DNA of 64,000 nucleotides, from NCBI RefSeq assembly GCF_002899455.1, contig NZ_PPFB01000001.1:2193501-2257500 (forward strand), read 5' to 3'. Positions 18,079 through 26,781 of the stretch are shown here, one piece after another; position 1 is the first letter of the stretch, and every line of letters begins with the position of its first letter. Made by a program: the position numbers and the translations under genes. This DNA comes from Streptomyces sp. DH-12. GTDB taxonomy: Bacteria; Actinomycetota; Actinomycetes; Streptomycetales; Streptomycetaceae. The notes under the pieces are model-generated. The model did no database searches, was not told where the DNA came from, and was given only the letters and a program-made list of their open reading frames with translations.

Positions 18079-18792
18079 CTACGACCAGGTGGCGACCAGG
18101 TAGCCCACGCCGTACGGGGCGTCCTCGTGGAGCAGCGCGCCCGACAGCCCGGCGGTACCGTCGGCCGCTCCGGCCAGCACCTGCCAGGGCGCACGGCCGG
18201 ACACCTTCAGCTCGCGCGCCAGCCCGGTGTCCAGCGCGCGCAGGGCTGCCGCGTCGGCCGAGCCGAGCGCGCGGGCGATCTCCGCGTCGAAGGGCTCCGC
18301 ACGCTCGTCCAGGTAGCCGGGCGCCTTCACGGTGCGGCAGGCGCTGGCGTCGCCCATCACGAGCATGGCCACCCGCTCCGCCCGGCCGGCCAGCCGCCGC
18401 CCTTCCTCGACACACGCGTCGGGCGTGAGGGACTCCCCCACGCCCCGCCCTTCGACGGGGGCGCCGGCCCACCCGGTCCGCCCCAGCAGCCAGGCGCCCA
18501 CGGCGAGCCCGTACGGCAGTTCCCCGCCGGCCGCGCCGTCGCCCTCCCCCAGCCGCACGTCCAGCCGGACGCCGAAGCGGCGGAAGGAGCCGGGGGCGCC
18601 CGCCGGATAAGCGCGTGTCCCGGTGCCGTCGTCCGGGCCCACGACCACGAGCAGGTCGGGGCGGGCGGCGGCGAGCACGCCGAGCGCGTCCGTGCAGGCG
18701 GCGCGCGCGGCGTCCAGCTCCTGGGCGGCGCCGGCGGCGACCTCCGGCACGAGCAGCGGCGGGCAGGGGCAGACTGCGGCGGCGACAAGCAT
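18079..18792 (-). CDS. LigB-like (class III extradiol dioxygenase fold) protein, metal ligands apparently lost
   Basis: The 237-aa protein has the overall pattern of LigB/MEMO-type proteins: an N-terminal VCPCPPLLVPE segment, LLVVVGPDDGT, and a late VMGDASACRT segment. In metal-binding members the first motif has a histidine before the proline and the last reads GDLSH. Both histidines are replaced here, so a normal Fe(II) dioxygenase site is not expected. It follows miaB at short distance on the same strand (miaB ends at 18876), so co-transcription is likely. The product may be a non-enzymatic relative. Fold assignment is moderate; function unknown. Confidence 0.72.
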   Translation of the reverse strand: MLVAAAVCPCPPLLVPEVAAGAAQELDAARAACTDALGVLAAARPDLLVVVGPDDGTGTRAYPAGAPGSFRRFGVRLDVRLGEGDGAAGGELPYGLAVGAWLLGRTGWAGAPVEGRGVGESLTPDACVEEGRRLAGRAERVAMLVMGDASACRTVKAPGYLDERAEPFDAEIARALGSADAAALRALDTGLARELKVSGRAPWQVLAGAADGTAGLSGALLHEDAPYGVGYLVATWS

Positions 18793-18875
18793 GATCAGCA
18801 GCCTACTGCGGCCGTCCGGACCCGCCCCGCCGGGCGGTGCCGCGGGGGGCGGGCCTCCACGGCACGCGGACGGGT

Positions 18876-20402
18876 TCAGTCGACGGCGCAGCCGCCGCTG
18901 ACCGCCGGCAGCGGCTCGGGCACACCCACCTTGGGCAGGCCGAGCAGCACGCCCGCGGGCTTGGCCGCCTTCTCCGTCCTGCGCTTCTCCCAGGCGTCGC
19001 CCGCGCGGGTGCGGCGCACGCCGAGGACGGGGCCCTCGGCGAGGAGGTGGTGCGGTGCCGCGTAGGTGACCTCGACGGTGACCACGTCGCCGGGGCGGAC
19101 CTCCTGGTCGGGCTTGGTGAAGTGCACCAGGCGGTTGTCGGGGGCGCGGCCGGAGAGGCGGTGGGTGGTGTCGTCCTTACGGCCCTCGCCCTCGGCGACC
19201 ATCAGCTCCAGGGTGCGGCCGACCTGCTTCTTGTTCTCCTCCCAGGAGATCTCCTCCTGGAGGGCGACGAGACGCTCGTAGCGCTCCTGGACGACCTGCT
19301 TGGGGATCTGCCCGTCCATCTCGGCGGCCGGGGTGCCGGGCCGCTTGGAGTACTGGAAGGTGAACGCCTGGGCGAAGCGGGCCTCGCGGACGACGTGCAG
19401 GGTCTGCTGGAAGTCCTCCTCGGTCTCGCCGGGGAAGCCCACGATGATGTCGGTGCTGATCGCCGCGTGCGGGATGGCGGCGCGGACCTTCTCGATGATC
19501 CCGAGGAAGCGCTCCTGCCGGTAGGAGCGGCGCATCGCCTTGAGGACGGGGTCGGAGCCGGACTGCAGCGGCATGTGGAGCTGCGGCATCACGTTGGGCG
19601 TCTCGGCCATGGCGGCGATGACGTCGTCGGTGAAGTCACGGGGGTGCGGGGAGGTGAAGCGGACCCGCTCCAGGCCGTCGATCTTCCCGCAGGCGCGCAG
19701 CAGCTTGCTGAACGCCTCGCGGTCGCCGATGTCGGAGCCGTAGGCGTTGACGTTCTGGCCGAGCAGGGTGACCTCCGAGACGCCCTCGGCGACCAGGGCC
19801 TCGATCTCCGCGAGGATGTCGCCGGGGCGGCGGTCCTTCTCCTTGCCGCGCAGGGCGGGGACGATGCAGAAGGTGCAGGTGTTGTTGCAGCCGACGGAGA
19901 TCGACACCCAGGCGGCGTAGGCGCTCTCGCGCCGGGTGGGCAGCGTGGAGGGGAACGCCTCCAGCGACTCGGCGATCTCGACCTGCGCCTCCTCCTGGAC
20001 GCGGGCGCGCTCCAGCAGCACCGGCAGCTTGCCGATGTTGTGCGTGCCGAAGACGACGTCCACCCAGGGGGCGCGCTTGACGATGGTGTCCCGGTCCTTC
20101 TGCGCGAGGCAGCCGCCGACCGCGATCTGCATGCCGGGGCGGCTCGCCTTCTTCGGCGCGAGGTGGCCCAGGTTGCCGTACAGCTTGTTGTCGGCGTTCT
20201 CGCGCACGGCGCAGGTGTTGAACACGACGACGTCGGCGTCGCCGTCGGAGCCCTCGGAGGCGCGGACGTACCCGGCGTCCTCCAGCAGCCCGGCGAGGCG
20301 CTCGGAGTCGTGGACGTTCATCTGACACCCGTAGGTGCGAATCTCGTAGGTCCTGGTCGAGAGAACGTCCACGGCGGGGCTCCGGTCACTGCTGCTGGTC
20401 AT
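18876..20402 (-). CDS. miaB: tRNA-2-methylthio-N6-dimethylallyladenosine synthase
   Basis: MiaB is a radical-SAM methylthiotransferase acting on i6A37 tRNA made by MiaA. The 508-aa protein has the N-terminal UPF0004 domain with the auxiliary-cluster cysteines ([23 protein letters not shown]), the radical-SAM motif CNNTCTFC near residues 171-178, and a C-terminal TRAM domain (about 385-455). The ATG at 20402 opens MTSSSDRSP; no strong ribosome binding site is visible, but homology begins shortly after. The frame is open far upstream by chance. It lies with two small genes upstream on the same strand and the LigB-like gene downstream. Confidence 0.96.
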   Translation of the reverse strand: MTSSSDRSPAVDVLSTRTYEIRTYGCQMNVHDSERLAGLLEDAGYVRASEGSDGDADVVVFNTCAVRENADNKLYGNLGHLAPKKASRPGMQIAVGGCLAQKDRDTIVKRAPWVDVVFGTHNIGKLPVLLERARVQEEAQVEIAESLEAFPSTLPTRRESAYAAWVSISVGCNNTCTFCIVPALRGKEKDRRPGDILAEIEALVAEGVSEVTLLGQNVNAYGSDIGDREAFSKLLRACGKIDGLERVRFTSPHPRDFTDDVIAAMAETPNVMPQLHMPLQSGSDPVLKAMRRSYRQERFLGIIEKVRAAIPHAAISTDIIVGFPGETEEDFQQTLHVVREARFAQAFTFQYSKRPGTPAAEMDGQIPKQVVQERYERLVALQEEISWEENKKQVGRTLELMVAEGEGRKDDTTHRLSGRAPDNRLVHFTKPDQEVRPGDVVTVEVTYAAPHHLLAEGPVLGVRRTRAGDAWEKRRTEKAAKPAGVLLGLPKVGVPEPLPAVSGGCAVD

Positions 20403-20473
20403 GGCAACAAGGGTAGGCGTTTCCCGGAGCGGCTCCGCCCCGCGTTCCCCTCGGCCGCGTACCGCCAGGTGGC

Positions 20474-21067
20474 TCAGCCGCGTACGGCCAGGTGACAGGC
20501 GGAAACCCAGAGGGCCGCCGCGCACGCCAGGCCGACCACGAGCTGGACGGTCCCGGCCGGCGGACCGGCCAGGGCCGGCACGGCGCCGACGGCCGCCACC
20601 GCCGTCGTCAGCGCGCCCGTCCACCGGTACTGCCACTGGTCGTACAGCCGGGCGAGCGGGAAGAAGTGCAGCCCCACGACGAGCGCGATGCCGGCCGGGA
20701 CGAAGGCCGGGCGTCCGGAGGCGTGGGCCGCGGCGACGACGACGATGACGGCCAGCAGCTCGGGGGCGTTCACGACGCCCGCCCCGCGGGCCCAGTTCTC
20801 CGGCAGGTCCACCGTCCGGGGCGAGGGCCGGGCGTCCTTGCGGAGCCCCAGGTACAGCGCGCCGGCTGTGATCCCGAGCGCCGCCACCACGATGGACAGC
20901 GGCACGACGTCGGTCACCGAGCCGGTCGCGGAGGCGCCCGCGAGGGCCCGGGCCAGGGCGAACAGGGAGAGCACGACGGTGCCCCTGCGCCGCAGCCGCC
21001 GGGTGAGCGCGAGGCACTCGGCGTCGGCGGCGGACGGCGTCGGCGAGGAGCCGGCGGAGGACGTCAT
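20474..21067 (-). CDS. Hypothetical multi-pass membrane protein upstream of miaB
   Basis: The 197-aa protein is very hydrophobic, with five or six predicted membrane segments (about residues 30-45, 52-72, 100-118, 121-140, 148-165 and 172-192) and short basic loops such as LRRRG. No named domain is recognised. Its start ATG overlaps the stop of the upstream MazG-like gene in an ATGA arrangement (21064-21067), indicating translational coupling. miaB follows 71 bp downstream. Confidence 0.78.
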   Translation of the reverse strand: MTSSAGSSPTPSAADAECLALTRRLRRRGTVVLSLFALARALAGASATGSVTDVVPLSIVVAALGITAGALYLGLRKDARPSPRTVDLPENWARGAGVVNAPELLAVIVVVAAAHASGRPAFVPAGIALVVGLHFFPLARLYDQWQYRWTGALTTAVAAVGAVPALAGPPAGTVQLVVGLACAAALWVSACHLAVRG

Positions 21068-21492
21068 CGGTGGGAGCTACAGCGACCGCGCCGACCCGGC
21101 CTGGACTTTTCCCGCTTCACGGTCCGCATGCCCTGCGGGCGGCCCGCCCGACCCTGCCGTCGCAGCACCGCCCTCACGTCCGGGACCTCGTGACGGCCGC
21201 CCTCGAGGACCGTGCCGTCGGGGCCGCGCTCGGTCAGGTCGGAGCGGTGGACCTGCGCGATCGCCGTGTCGGGACCGATGCCGTGGACCCGGGCGACGCC
21301 GTCGGCGACGCGGACCACGTCGGCCGGTTCGTGGGCGAACCGGCCGAGGGGGCCCGTGACCGGCGCCTCGGCCACCTCCCTGGCCTCCTCCGCGAGCGAT
21401 CGGCCGCCGCGGTGGGCGGCGAGGTCCGGCGGAATCCCGGTCGGGGTGCCGTGGGCGTCCGGCCCGAGGGCGCGGTGGAACGCGCGGACCAT
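21064..21492 (-). CDS. MazG-like nucleotide pyrophosphohydrolase family protein
   Basis: The 142-aa protein resembles the small MazG-like/phosphoribosyl-ATP pyrophosphohydrolase-like family: an N-terminal VRAFHRALG segment, a [11 protein letters not shown] helix containing the EExxE metal motif, [19 protein letters not shown] with the ExxD motif, and the characteristic C-terminal block [18 protein letters not shown]. Such enzymes hydrolyse non-canonical nucleoside triphosphates. The last 30 residues are Arg-rich and unconserved. The start is uncertain because no clear ribosome binding site is seen. Its stop overlaps the next membrane-protein gene by 4 nt. Confidence 0.72.
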   Translation of the reverse strand: MVRAFHRALGPDAHGTPTGIPPDLAAHRGGRSLAEEAREVAEAPVTGPLGRFAHEPADVVRVADGVARVHGIGPDTAIAQVHRSDLTERGPDGTVLEGGRHEVPDVRAVLRRQGRAGRPQGMRTVKREKSRPGRRGRCSSHR

Positions 21493-21605
21493 GCCGACGG
21501 GGACGGCACCACGGTGGGGACGGTAACGGCCGGCTCGGACATCACCGGGCGGTCCTGTGAGTTCCGCCCTGGTCAGCGGGCCACCGGGCTGGCAGGATCG
21601 CGGCC

Positions 21606-22601
21606 ATGTCCCACGTGCTGTCCCCCATCGGCAGGCGGCGGGCCCTGCGGGGCACGGCCGCCGGTCTGGTGGTGCTCGGGCTGCTGCTGTGGTGGCTGGC
21701 GCCCTGGCGTGAGGAGCCGCCCGGCGGGACGATCACGATGAGCACGGGCACCCGCGCCGGCGTCTACCAGAAGTACGGCGAGCTGCTGCGCACCGCGCTC
21801 GGCAAGGACATGCCCGGTCTGACGGTGCGGCTGGAGACCAGCGACGGCTCCTGGGAGAACGTCCGCCGGGTCGCCACCGGGCAGGCCGACTTCGCCTTCG
21901 CGGCGGCCGACGCCGTGGAGACGTACCGGCAGGAGGACCGCACCGGCGCCGGCCGGCTGCGTGGGGTGGCACGCCTGTACGACGACTACGTGCAGCTCGC
22001 CGTCGCGCCCGACTCGGGCATCCGTACGCTCGCCGACCTGCGGGGCAAGCGGGTCGCCATAGGGCCGCCGAAGTCCGGGGTGCGGCTCATCGCCAACCGG
22101 CTGCTGCGGGCGGCCGGCATCGACCCGGAGCGGGACATCGTGCCGTCCGCGGACGGCATCGACACCGGCCCCGGGCGCCTGGGGCACGGTCTGGACGCCT
22201 TCTTCTGGTCGGGTGGGCTGCCCACGGACGGTCTGAAGACGTACGCCGAGGAGTCCGCGCTGCGGTTCGTGCCGATCGACGCCTCCCTCGTCGCGAAGCT
22301 GCACGACCAGGGCGGCGCCACCCGCCACTACCGCGCGACCAACATGCCGGAGTCGGCCTACCCGGGCAGTCAGCTCGGCTCGGCCGTGCCGACCATGGCG
22401 GTCTCCAACCTGCTGATCACCCACGCGGACGCGGACCCCCGGCTCACCGAGTGGCTGACCCGGATCGTGCTGAAGAGCCGCGACGGCATAGGCGCCCACG
22501 TGCACTCCGCGCAGCTCGTCGACGTGCGCACCGCCATCTACACCGATCCGCTGCGGCTGCACGAGGGCGCCCGCCGGTACTACCGGTCCGTCAAGCCCTG
22601 A
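21606..22601 (+). CDS. TAXI-family solute-binding protein (TRAP-type), orphan
   Basis: The 331-aa protein has one N-terminal hydrophobic segment (about residues 15-32) with no lipobox and then a TAXI-type binding domain: TITMSTGTRAGVYQKYGELL, GQADFAFAAADAVETY, LADLRGKRVAIGPPKSGVRL, LDAFFWSGGLPT and VSNLLITHADAD are hallmark blocks. TAXI proteins deliver substrates, several of them glutamate or 2-oxoacids, to TRAP permeases. No TRAP membrane gene is present nearby. Instead it is convergent with, and its 3' end overlaps by 22 bp, the gluK sensor kinase gene. ATG 21606 is preceded by AGGATC. A role as ligand-binding partner of GluK is an attractive guess, not shown. Confidence 0.88.
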   Translation: MSHVLSPIGRRRALRGTAAGLVVLGLLLWWLAPWREEPPGGTITMSTGTRAGVYQKYGELLRTALGKDMPGLTVRLETSDGSWENVRRVATGQADFAFAAADAVETYRQEDRTGAGRLRGVARLYDDYVQLAVAPDSGIRTLADLRGKRVAIGPPKSGVRLIANRLLRAAGIDPERDIVPSADGIDTGPGRLGHGLDAFFWSGGLPTDGLKTYAEESALRFVPIDASLVAKLHDQGGATRHYRATNMPESAYPGSQLGSAVPTMAVSNLLITHADADPRLTEWLTRIVLKSRDGIGAHVHSAQLVDVRTAIYTDPLRLHEGARRYYRSVKP

Positions 22602-24013
22602 CCGGCCGCCTCCCCCGCGGGGGCGTTGCGCGGCACGGTCACGGTCACCCGCAGTCCGTGCGGCTCGTGCGGCTCGTAGGAGAGGGAGCCGCCGCCCGCT
22701 GCGAGCAGGGCCCGGGAGATGGACAGGCCGAGGCCCGAGCCCTTGATGTTCTGGTGCCGCCCGCTGCGCCAGAAGCGGTCGCCGATGCGGGTCAGCTCCT
22801 CGTCGGTCAGTCCGGGGCCGTTGTCGGCGACGACGATGGTCGCCGTGTCGCCGTCGGGGGCGACGGTCACCTCGACCGTCTCGCCCGCCGGGGTGAACTT
22901 CACGGCGTTGTCGATGACCGCGTCCAGCGCGCTGGACAGCGCCACCGGGTCCGCCCACGCGGTGGTCGGCGGACAGACGCCGGTCAGCGTCACGTCCTTG
23001 GCGTCGGCGGACGGCGACCAGGCGGCGACCCGCTCGGCGGCCACGGCGCCGATGTCGACGATCTGCAGGGCGGGCTCGCTGTGCTCGGCGAGGGCCAGGT
23101 CGAGCAGGTCGTCCAGGACCTGCGCCAGCCGTCTGCCCTCGGCCTGCACGGAGGCGATCTCCTCGTTGTCCTCGGGCAGTTCCAGGGCGAGCAGTTCGAT
23201 GCGCAGCAGCAGCGCGGACAGCGGGTTGCGCAACTGGTGGGAGGCGTCGGCGACGAAGGCGCGCTGCTGTTCCAGCACGTTCTCGACGTTGTCCGCCATC
23301 TCGTTGAAGGAGCGCGCGAGCCGGCGCAGCTCGGGAGGTCCGCCGGCCACCGCGACGCGGGACTTCAGGCGGCCGGTGGCGATGTCGTGGGTGGTGGCGT
23401 CGAGGACGCGCACCGGCCGCAGCACCCAGCCGGTGAGCCGGAGCGCCGCGCCGACGGCCAGCAGCATCGCGGCCGCCTCCCCCGCGGCGATGACCAGCCA
23501 GCCCTGGAGGATGCGGGACCGCATCTGCCCGGTGGGCGAGTCGGTGACCACGACCGCGACGACGTCGCCGTCCCGGATGACCGGCGAGGCGACCACGAGG
23601 CTGCGCCGCTGCCAGGGCCACACCTGCTCGGGGTCGTGGCTGCGGCGGCTGAGCAGCGCCTCCTTGAAGGCGTCCCGGACCTCGCCGGTGCGGGGCAGGA
23701 AGAAGTCCTCCGGGGCGTGCGCCATGGGGGCGTCGTTGCGGTAGAAGACGCCGGCGCGGATGCCGTAGACCTTGTGGTAGCTGCGCAGTTCGCTGCTGAG
23801 GGTCTCGCGGCGCTCGTTGACGTCGCCGCCGGAGGTGTCGGCGGGCTCGGTGACGAACTGGGCGAGGGCCGCGAAGCGGGCGGTGTCGTCGATCCGGTCG
23901 ACGACGACCTTCTGCTGCTGGGCGCCGGCGAGGCTCACCGCGAGCGGCACGCCGAGGGCGAGCAGGACGGCCGCCATCAGGACGATGAGCAGCGGCAGCA
24001 GACGTGTGCGCAC
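22580..24013 (-). CDS. gluK: Sensor histidine kinase GluK
   Basis: The 477-aa membrane kinase has a first transmembrane segment (about residues 6-28), an extracellular sensor region (about 29-160), a second transmembrane segment (about 165-187), a HAMP linker, a HisKA domain with phosphorylatable His near residue 259 (ASHQLRNP), and a HATPase domain (VIDNAVKF, VADNGPGL, KGSGLGLSI). It overlaps its response regulator region closely: gluR ends 9 bp upstream. In S. coelicolor the pair next to gluABCD is known as GluR-GluK and senses extracellular glutamate; position and family match, so I use that name. The last 22 bp overlap the convergent TAXI gene. Confidence 0.9.
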   Translation of the reverse strand: MRTRLLPLLIVLMAAVLLALGVPLAVSLAGAQQQKVVVDRIDDTARFAALAQFVTEPADTSGGDVNERRETLSSELRSYHKVYGIRAGVFYRNDAPMAHAPEDFFLPRTGEVRDAFKEALLSRRSHDPEQVWPWQRRSLVVASPVIRDGDVVAVVVTDSPTGQMRSRILQGWLVIAAGEAAAMLLAVGAALRLTGWVLRPVRVLDATTHDIATGRLKSRVAVAGGPPELRRLARSFNEMADNVENVLEQQRAFVADASHQLRNPLSALLLRIELLALELPEDNEEIASVQAEGRRLAQVLDDLLDLALAEHSEPALQIVDIGAVAAERVAAWSPSADAKDVTLTGVCPPTTAWADPVALSSALDAVIDNAVKFTPAGETVEVTVAPDGDTATIVVADNGPGLTDEELTRIGDRFWRSGRHQNIKGSGLGLSISRALLAAGGGSLSYEPHEPHGLRVTVTVPRNAPAGEAAGQGLTDR

Positions 24014-24022
24014 CCGGCCCCG

Positions 24023-24709
24023 CTACGCCGTGGGCGCGACGAGCCGGTAGCCGACGCCGCGCACGGTCTCGATCAGGGCGGGCATGCGGAGCTTGGAGCG
24101 CAGGGAGGCCACGTGCACCTCCAGGGTGCGGCCGGTCCCCTCCCAGCTGGTGCGCCACACCTCGCTGATGATCTGCTCCCGGCGGAAGACCACCCCCGGA
24201 CGCTGGGCCAGCAGCGCGAGCAGATCGAACTCCTTCCGGGTGAGCTGGACGGGCGTGCCGTTGACGCTGACCTGCCGGGTGGGCAGCTCGATGCGCACCG
24301 GGCCGAGGAGCAGCTCGGTCTCGGTCGAGCCGGTGGGCTCCTCGTGGACGGTGCGGCGGCTGACGGCGTGGATCCGGGCGAGCAGCTCCCCGGTGTCGTA
24401 CGGCTTCACCACGTAGTCGTCGGCGCCGAGGTTGAGGCCGTGGATGCGGGAGCGCACGTCGGAGCGCGCGGTGACCATGATCACGGGGGTGCCGGTGCGC
24501 TTGCGTATCTTGCCGCACACCTCGTATCCGTCCTGGTCGGGCAGGCCCAGGTCGAGCAGGACGACGCCGAAGCCGTCGCTCTCGGGTACGAGCGCCTGGA
24601 GGGCCTCCTCGCCGCTGCGCGCGTGGGTGACGTCGAAGCCGTGACGGGCCAGGACGGCCGACAGGGCCGCGGCGACGTGGTTGTCGTCCTCGACGAGCAG
24701 CAGTCTCAC
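24023..24709 (-). CDS. gluR: OmpR-type response regulator GluR
   Basis: The 228-aa protein has a receiver domain (residues 1-120; phosphoacceptor D53 in LLDLGLPDQDG, acidic pair ED at 7-8, K in VVKPYD) and a winged-helix Trans_Reg_C domain (about 130-225; LTRKEFDLLALL, ETVRGVGYRL). The GTG at 24709 is preceded by a perfect AGGAGG at 5-bp spacing, so the open frame upstream is rejected. It is divergent from gluABCD; the 287-bp shared region contains a direct repeat that could be its operator. It is predicted to activate glutamate uptake on phosphorylation by GluK. Confidence 0.92.
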   Translation of the reverse strand: MRLLLVEDDNHVAAALSAVLARHGFDVTHARSGEEALQALVPESDGFGVVLLDLGLPDQDGYEVCGKIRKRTGTPVIMVTARSDVRSRIHGLNLGADDYVVKPYDTGELLARIHAVSRRTVHEEPTGSTETELLLGPVRIELPTRQVSVNGTPVQLTRKEFDLLALLAQRPGVVFRREQIISEVWRTSWEGTGRTLEVHVASLRSKLRMPALIETVRGVGYRLVAPTA

Positions 24710-24911
24710 CAGGGCCTCCTTCAATTCATCGGCCGTACGTCCGCGGGTGTTTCCCTGCACGTGCGCACGCGGGGTGCACCTTGCAGTCACGCCGATGAGG
24801 GACGACCACGTCAAGAGGGTTCCGGTTGCGCTTCGGTACCGTTGTGCGGCCGGGACGCGCCCCTGCTCACAAGTGCTACGACAGGTGTCCGATTGCTATC
24901 GGATCGTGATG

Positions 24912-24929
24912 CTCAGATTCCCCTCAGAT
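24912..24929 (+). promoter_or_regulatory. Direct-repeat candidate operator ahead of gluABCD
   Basis: CTCAGAT occurs at 24912-24918 and 24923-24929, an 11-bp period that is one helical turn. OmpR-type regulators bind direct repeats with this spacing, and gluR is encoded divergently next to it. The gluA start is 68 bp downstream. Confidence 0.5.
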
Positions 24930-24959
24930 GTAATGACGCAGGTCTGAAGGGTTACTACT

Positions 24960-24982
24960 GTCCTCCGAAACCCGAGGAGGAC
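24960..24982 (+). promoter_or_regulatory. Small leader hairpin before gluA
   Basis: GTCCTCC (24960-24966) can pair with GGAGGAC (24976-24982). This would bury a GGAGG, leaving the nearer GGAG at 24983-24986 as ribosome binding site for the ATG at 24997. Its effect is uncertain. Confidence 0.4.
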
Positions 24983-24996
24983 GGAGCCCGAAAGCG

Positions 24997-25773
24997 ATGA
25001 CCGAAGTATCGGTGGCCAAGGAAGATGTGGCCGCGACCGGCGATCTGGTCGTCCTGAAGAGCGTCAACAAGCACTTCGGCGCGTTGCACGTTCTCCAGGA
25101 CATCGACCTCACGGTCGCCCGTGGCGAAGTCGTCGTGGTCATCGGACCCTCCGGGTCCGGGAAGTCCACCCTGTGCCGCACCATCAACCGTCTGGAGACG
25201 ATCGACTCCGGCTCGATCACGATCGACGGCAAGCCCCTGCCCGACGAGGGCAAGGCGCTGGCGCGGCTCCGTGCCGACGTGGGGATGGTCTTCCAGTCCT
25301 TCAATCTCTTCGCGCACAAGACCGTGCTCGAGAACGTGACGCTCGGCCAGGTCAAGGTCCGGAAGAAGGACAAGAAGGAGGCCGAGGAGCGGGCGCGTAC
25401 CCTCCTCGACCGGGTCGGCGTGGGCGCGCAGGCCGAGAAGTACCCCGCACAGCTCTCCGGTGGTCAGCAGCAGCGCGTCGCCATCGCGCGGGCCCTGGCG
25501 ATGGAACCCAAGGTCATGCTCTTCGACGAGCCGACGTCGGCTCTCGACCCCGAGATGATCAACGAGGTTCTCGAGGTCATGCAGCAGCTCGCCCGTGACG
25601 GCATGACCATGATCGTCGTCACCCATGAGATGGGCTTCGCGCGTTCGGCCGCGAACCGTGTGGTGTTCATGGCGGACGGCCGCATCGTCGAGCAGGCGAC
25701 GCCGGACCAGTTCTTCAGCAACCCGCGCAGCGACCGTGCCAAGGACTTCCTGTCGAAGATCCTGCACCACTGA
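24997..25773 (+). CDS. gluA: Glutamate ABC transporter ATP-binding protein
   Basis: This 258-aa ATPase drives polar amino acid (glutamate) import with GluBCD. It has Walker [10 protein letters not shown], the Q-loop (VFQSFNLF), the signature LSGGQQQR, Walker B VMLFDEP, the D-loop ALDP and the H-loop THEMGFA, all typical of the GlnQ-type family. An N-terminal extension of about 15 residues precedes the domain. It is the first gene of the gluABCD operon: gluB starts 82 bp later. It is divergent from gluR. Confidence 0.95.
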   Translation: MTEVSVAKEDVAATGDLVVLKSVNKHFGALHVLQDIDLTVARGEVVVVIGPSGSGKSTLCRTINRLETIDSGSITIDGKPLPDEGKALARLRADVGMVFQSFNLFAHKTVLENVTLGQVKVRKKDKKEAEERARTLLDRVGVGAQAEKYPAQLSGGQQQRVAIARALAMEPKVMLFDEPTSALDPEMINEVLEVMQQLARDGMTMIVVTHEMGFARSAANRVVFMADGRIVEQATPDQFFSNPRSDRAKDFLSKILHH

Positions 25774-25855
25774 GGCGCACCGCCGCGTCCCTGCCGACCT
25801 GCGTCACCGGACATTGACCGGGCCGCATCACTTCACCAGTCAAAGGATGTGCACC

Positions 25856-26698
25856 ATGAAGCTCCGCAAGGTCACCGCCGCCTCGGCCACCGTGTTCGCC
25901 CTCGCCCTGACCGCCACCGCGTGCGGCGGCGGCGACGGGGACGGCGGGTCGTCGTCCTCGGACGGCGGCAAGGACAAGATCACGATCGGCATCAAGTTCG
26001 ACCAGCCGGGCCTCGGCCAGAAGACCCCGCAGGGCTACGAGGGCTTCGACGTGGACGTCGCCACCTACGTCGCCGAGAAGCTCGGTTACGAGGAGGACCA
26101 GATCGAGTGGAAGGAGTCGAAGAGCGCCGACCGCGAGACCATGCTGCAGCGCGGCGACGTCGACTTCATCACCGCCACCTACTCGATCACCCCTGAGCGC
26201 CAGGAGAAGGTCGACTTCGCCGGCCCGTACCTGCTCGCCCACCAGGACGTGCTGCTCCGCGCCGACGACGACAAGATCAAGTCGCCCGAGGACCTGAACA
26301 ACGCCAAGCTCTGCTCCGTCACCGGCTCCACCTCGGCGCAGAACATCAAGGAGAAGCTGGCGCCCAAGGCCCAGCTCCAGCCGTACCCGACCTACTCGGC
26401 GTGCCTGCCCGGTCTGCAGAACGGCGCCGTGGACGCGCTGACCACGGACGACTCGATCCTCGCCGGCTACGCCGCCCAGGACCAGTTCAAGGGCAAGTTC
26501 AAGCTCGGCGGCTTCAAGCTGACGAACGAGAACTACGGCATCGGCGTCAAGAAGGGCAGCGACCTCAAGGAAAAGATCAACAAGGCCCTTGAGGAGATGG
26601 TCTCCGACGGTAGCTGGGAGACGGCCGTGAAGGAGAACTTCGGCCCGGCCAACTACAAGTACGAGCCCGCGCCGAAGATCGGCGACATCAAGAGCTGA
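25856..26698 (+). CDS. gluB: Glutamate-binding lipoprotein of ABC transporter
   Basis: The 280-aa extracellular receptor captures glutamate for GluCD. The signal peptide is basic (MKLRK), then hydrophobic, and ends in LTATAC with the lipobox cysteine at about residue 22, followed by a Gly/Ser/Asp-rich linker. The SBP_bac_3 domain follows: GFDVDVATYVAEKLG, DFITATYSITPER, VDFAGPYL and CSVTGSTSAQNIKEK are visible. The ATG at 25856 lies 7 bp after AAAGGA. An RNA hairpin between this gene and gluC may keep receptor expression above that of the permeases. Confidence 0.95.
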   Translation: MKLRKVTAASATVFALALTATACGGGDGDGGSSSSDGGKDKITIGIKFDQPGLGQKTPQGYEGFDVDVATYVAEKLGYEEDQIEWKESKSADRETMLQRGDVDFITATYSITPERQEKVDFAGPYLLAHQDVLLRADDDKIKSPEDLNNAKLCSVTGSTSAQNIKEKLAPKAQLQPYPTYSACLPGLQNGAVDALTTDDSILAGYAAQDQFKGKFKLGGFKLTNENYGIGVKKGSDLKEKINKALEEMVSDGSWETAVKENFGPANYKYEPAPKIGDIKS

Positions 26699-26714
26699 GG
26701 CAGCGCCTGACGGA

Positions 26715-26743
26715 GTGCGCCGCCCCGATGCGGGGCGGCGCAC
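26715..26743 (+). terminator. Intra-operon hairpin between gluB and gluC
   Basis: A perfect 12-bp stem (26715-26726 with 26732-26743) with a 5-nt loop lies 16 bp after the gluB stop. It is likely an attenuator or an RNA 3'-end stabiliser that raises binding-protein mRNA relative to permease mRNA. It also contains the ATG at 26728, which argues against using that as the gluC start. Confidence 0.75.
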
Positions 26744-26781
26744 CGGGGCATGCATCCCTACACGCGGAAGCGCGGGAGATC

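Noticed and set aside
22451..25000. 849-codon open frame on the plus strand over gluK and gluR
   Set aside because: It is antisense to two clear two-component genes and has no recognisable domain.
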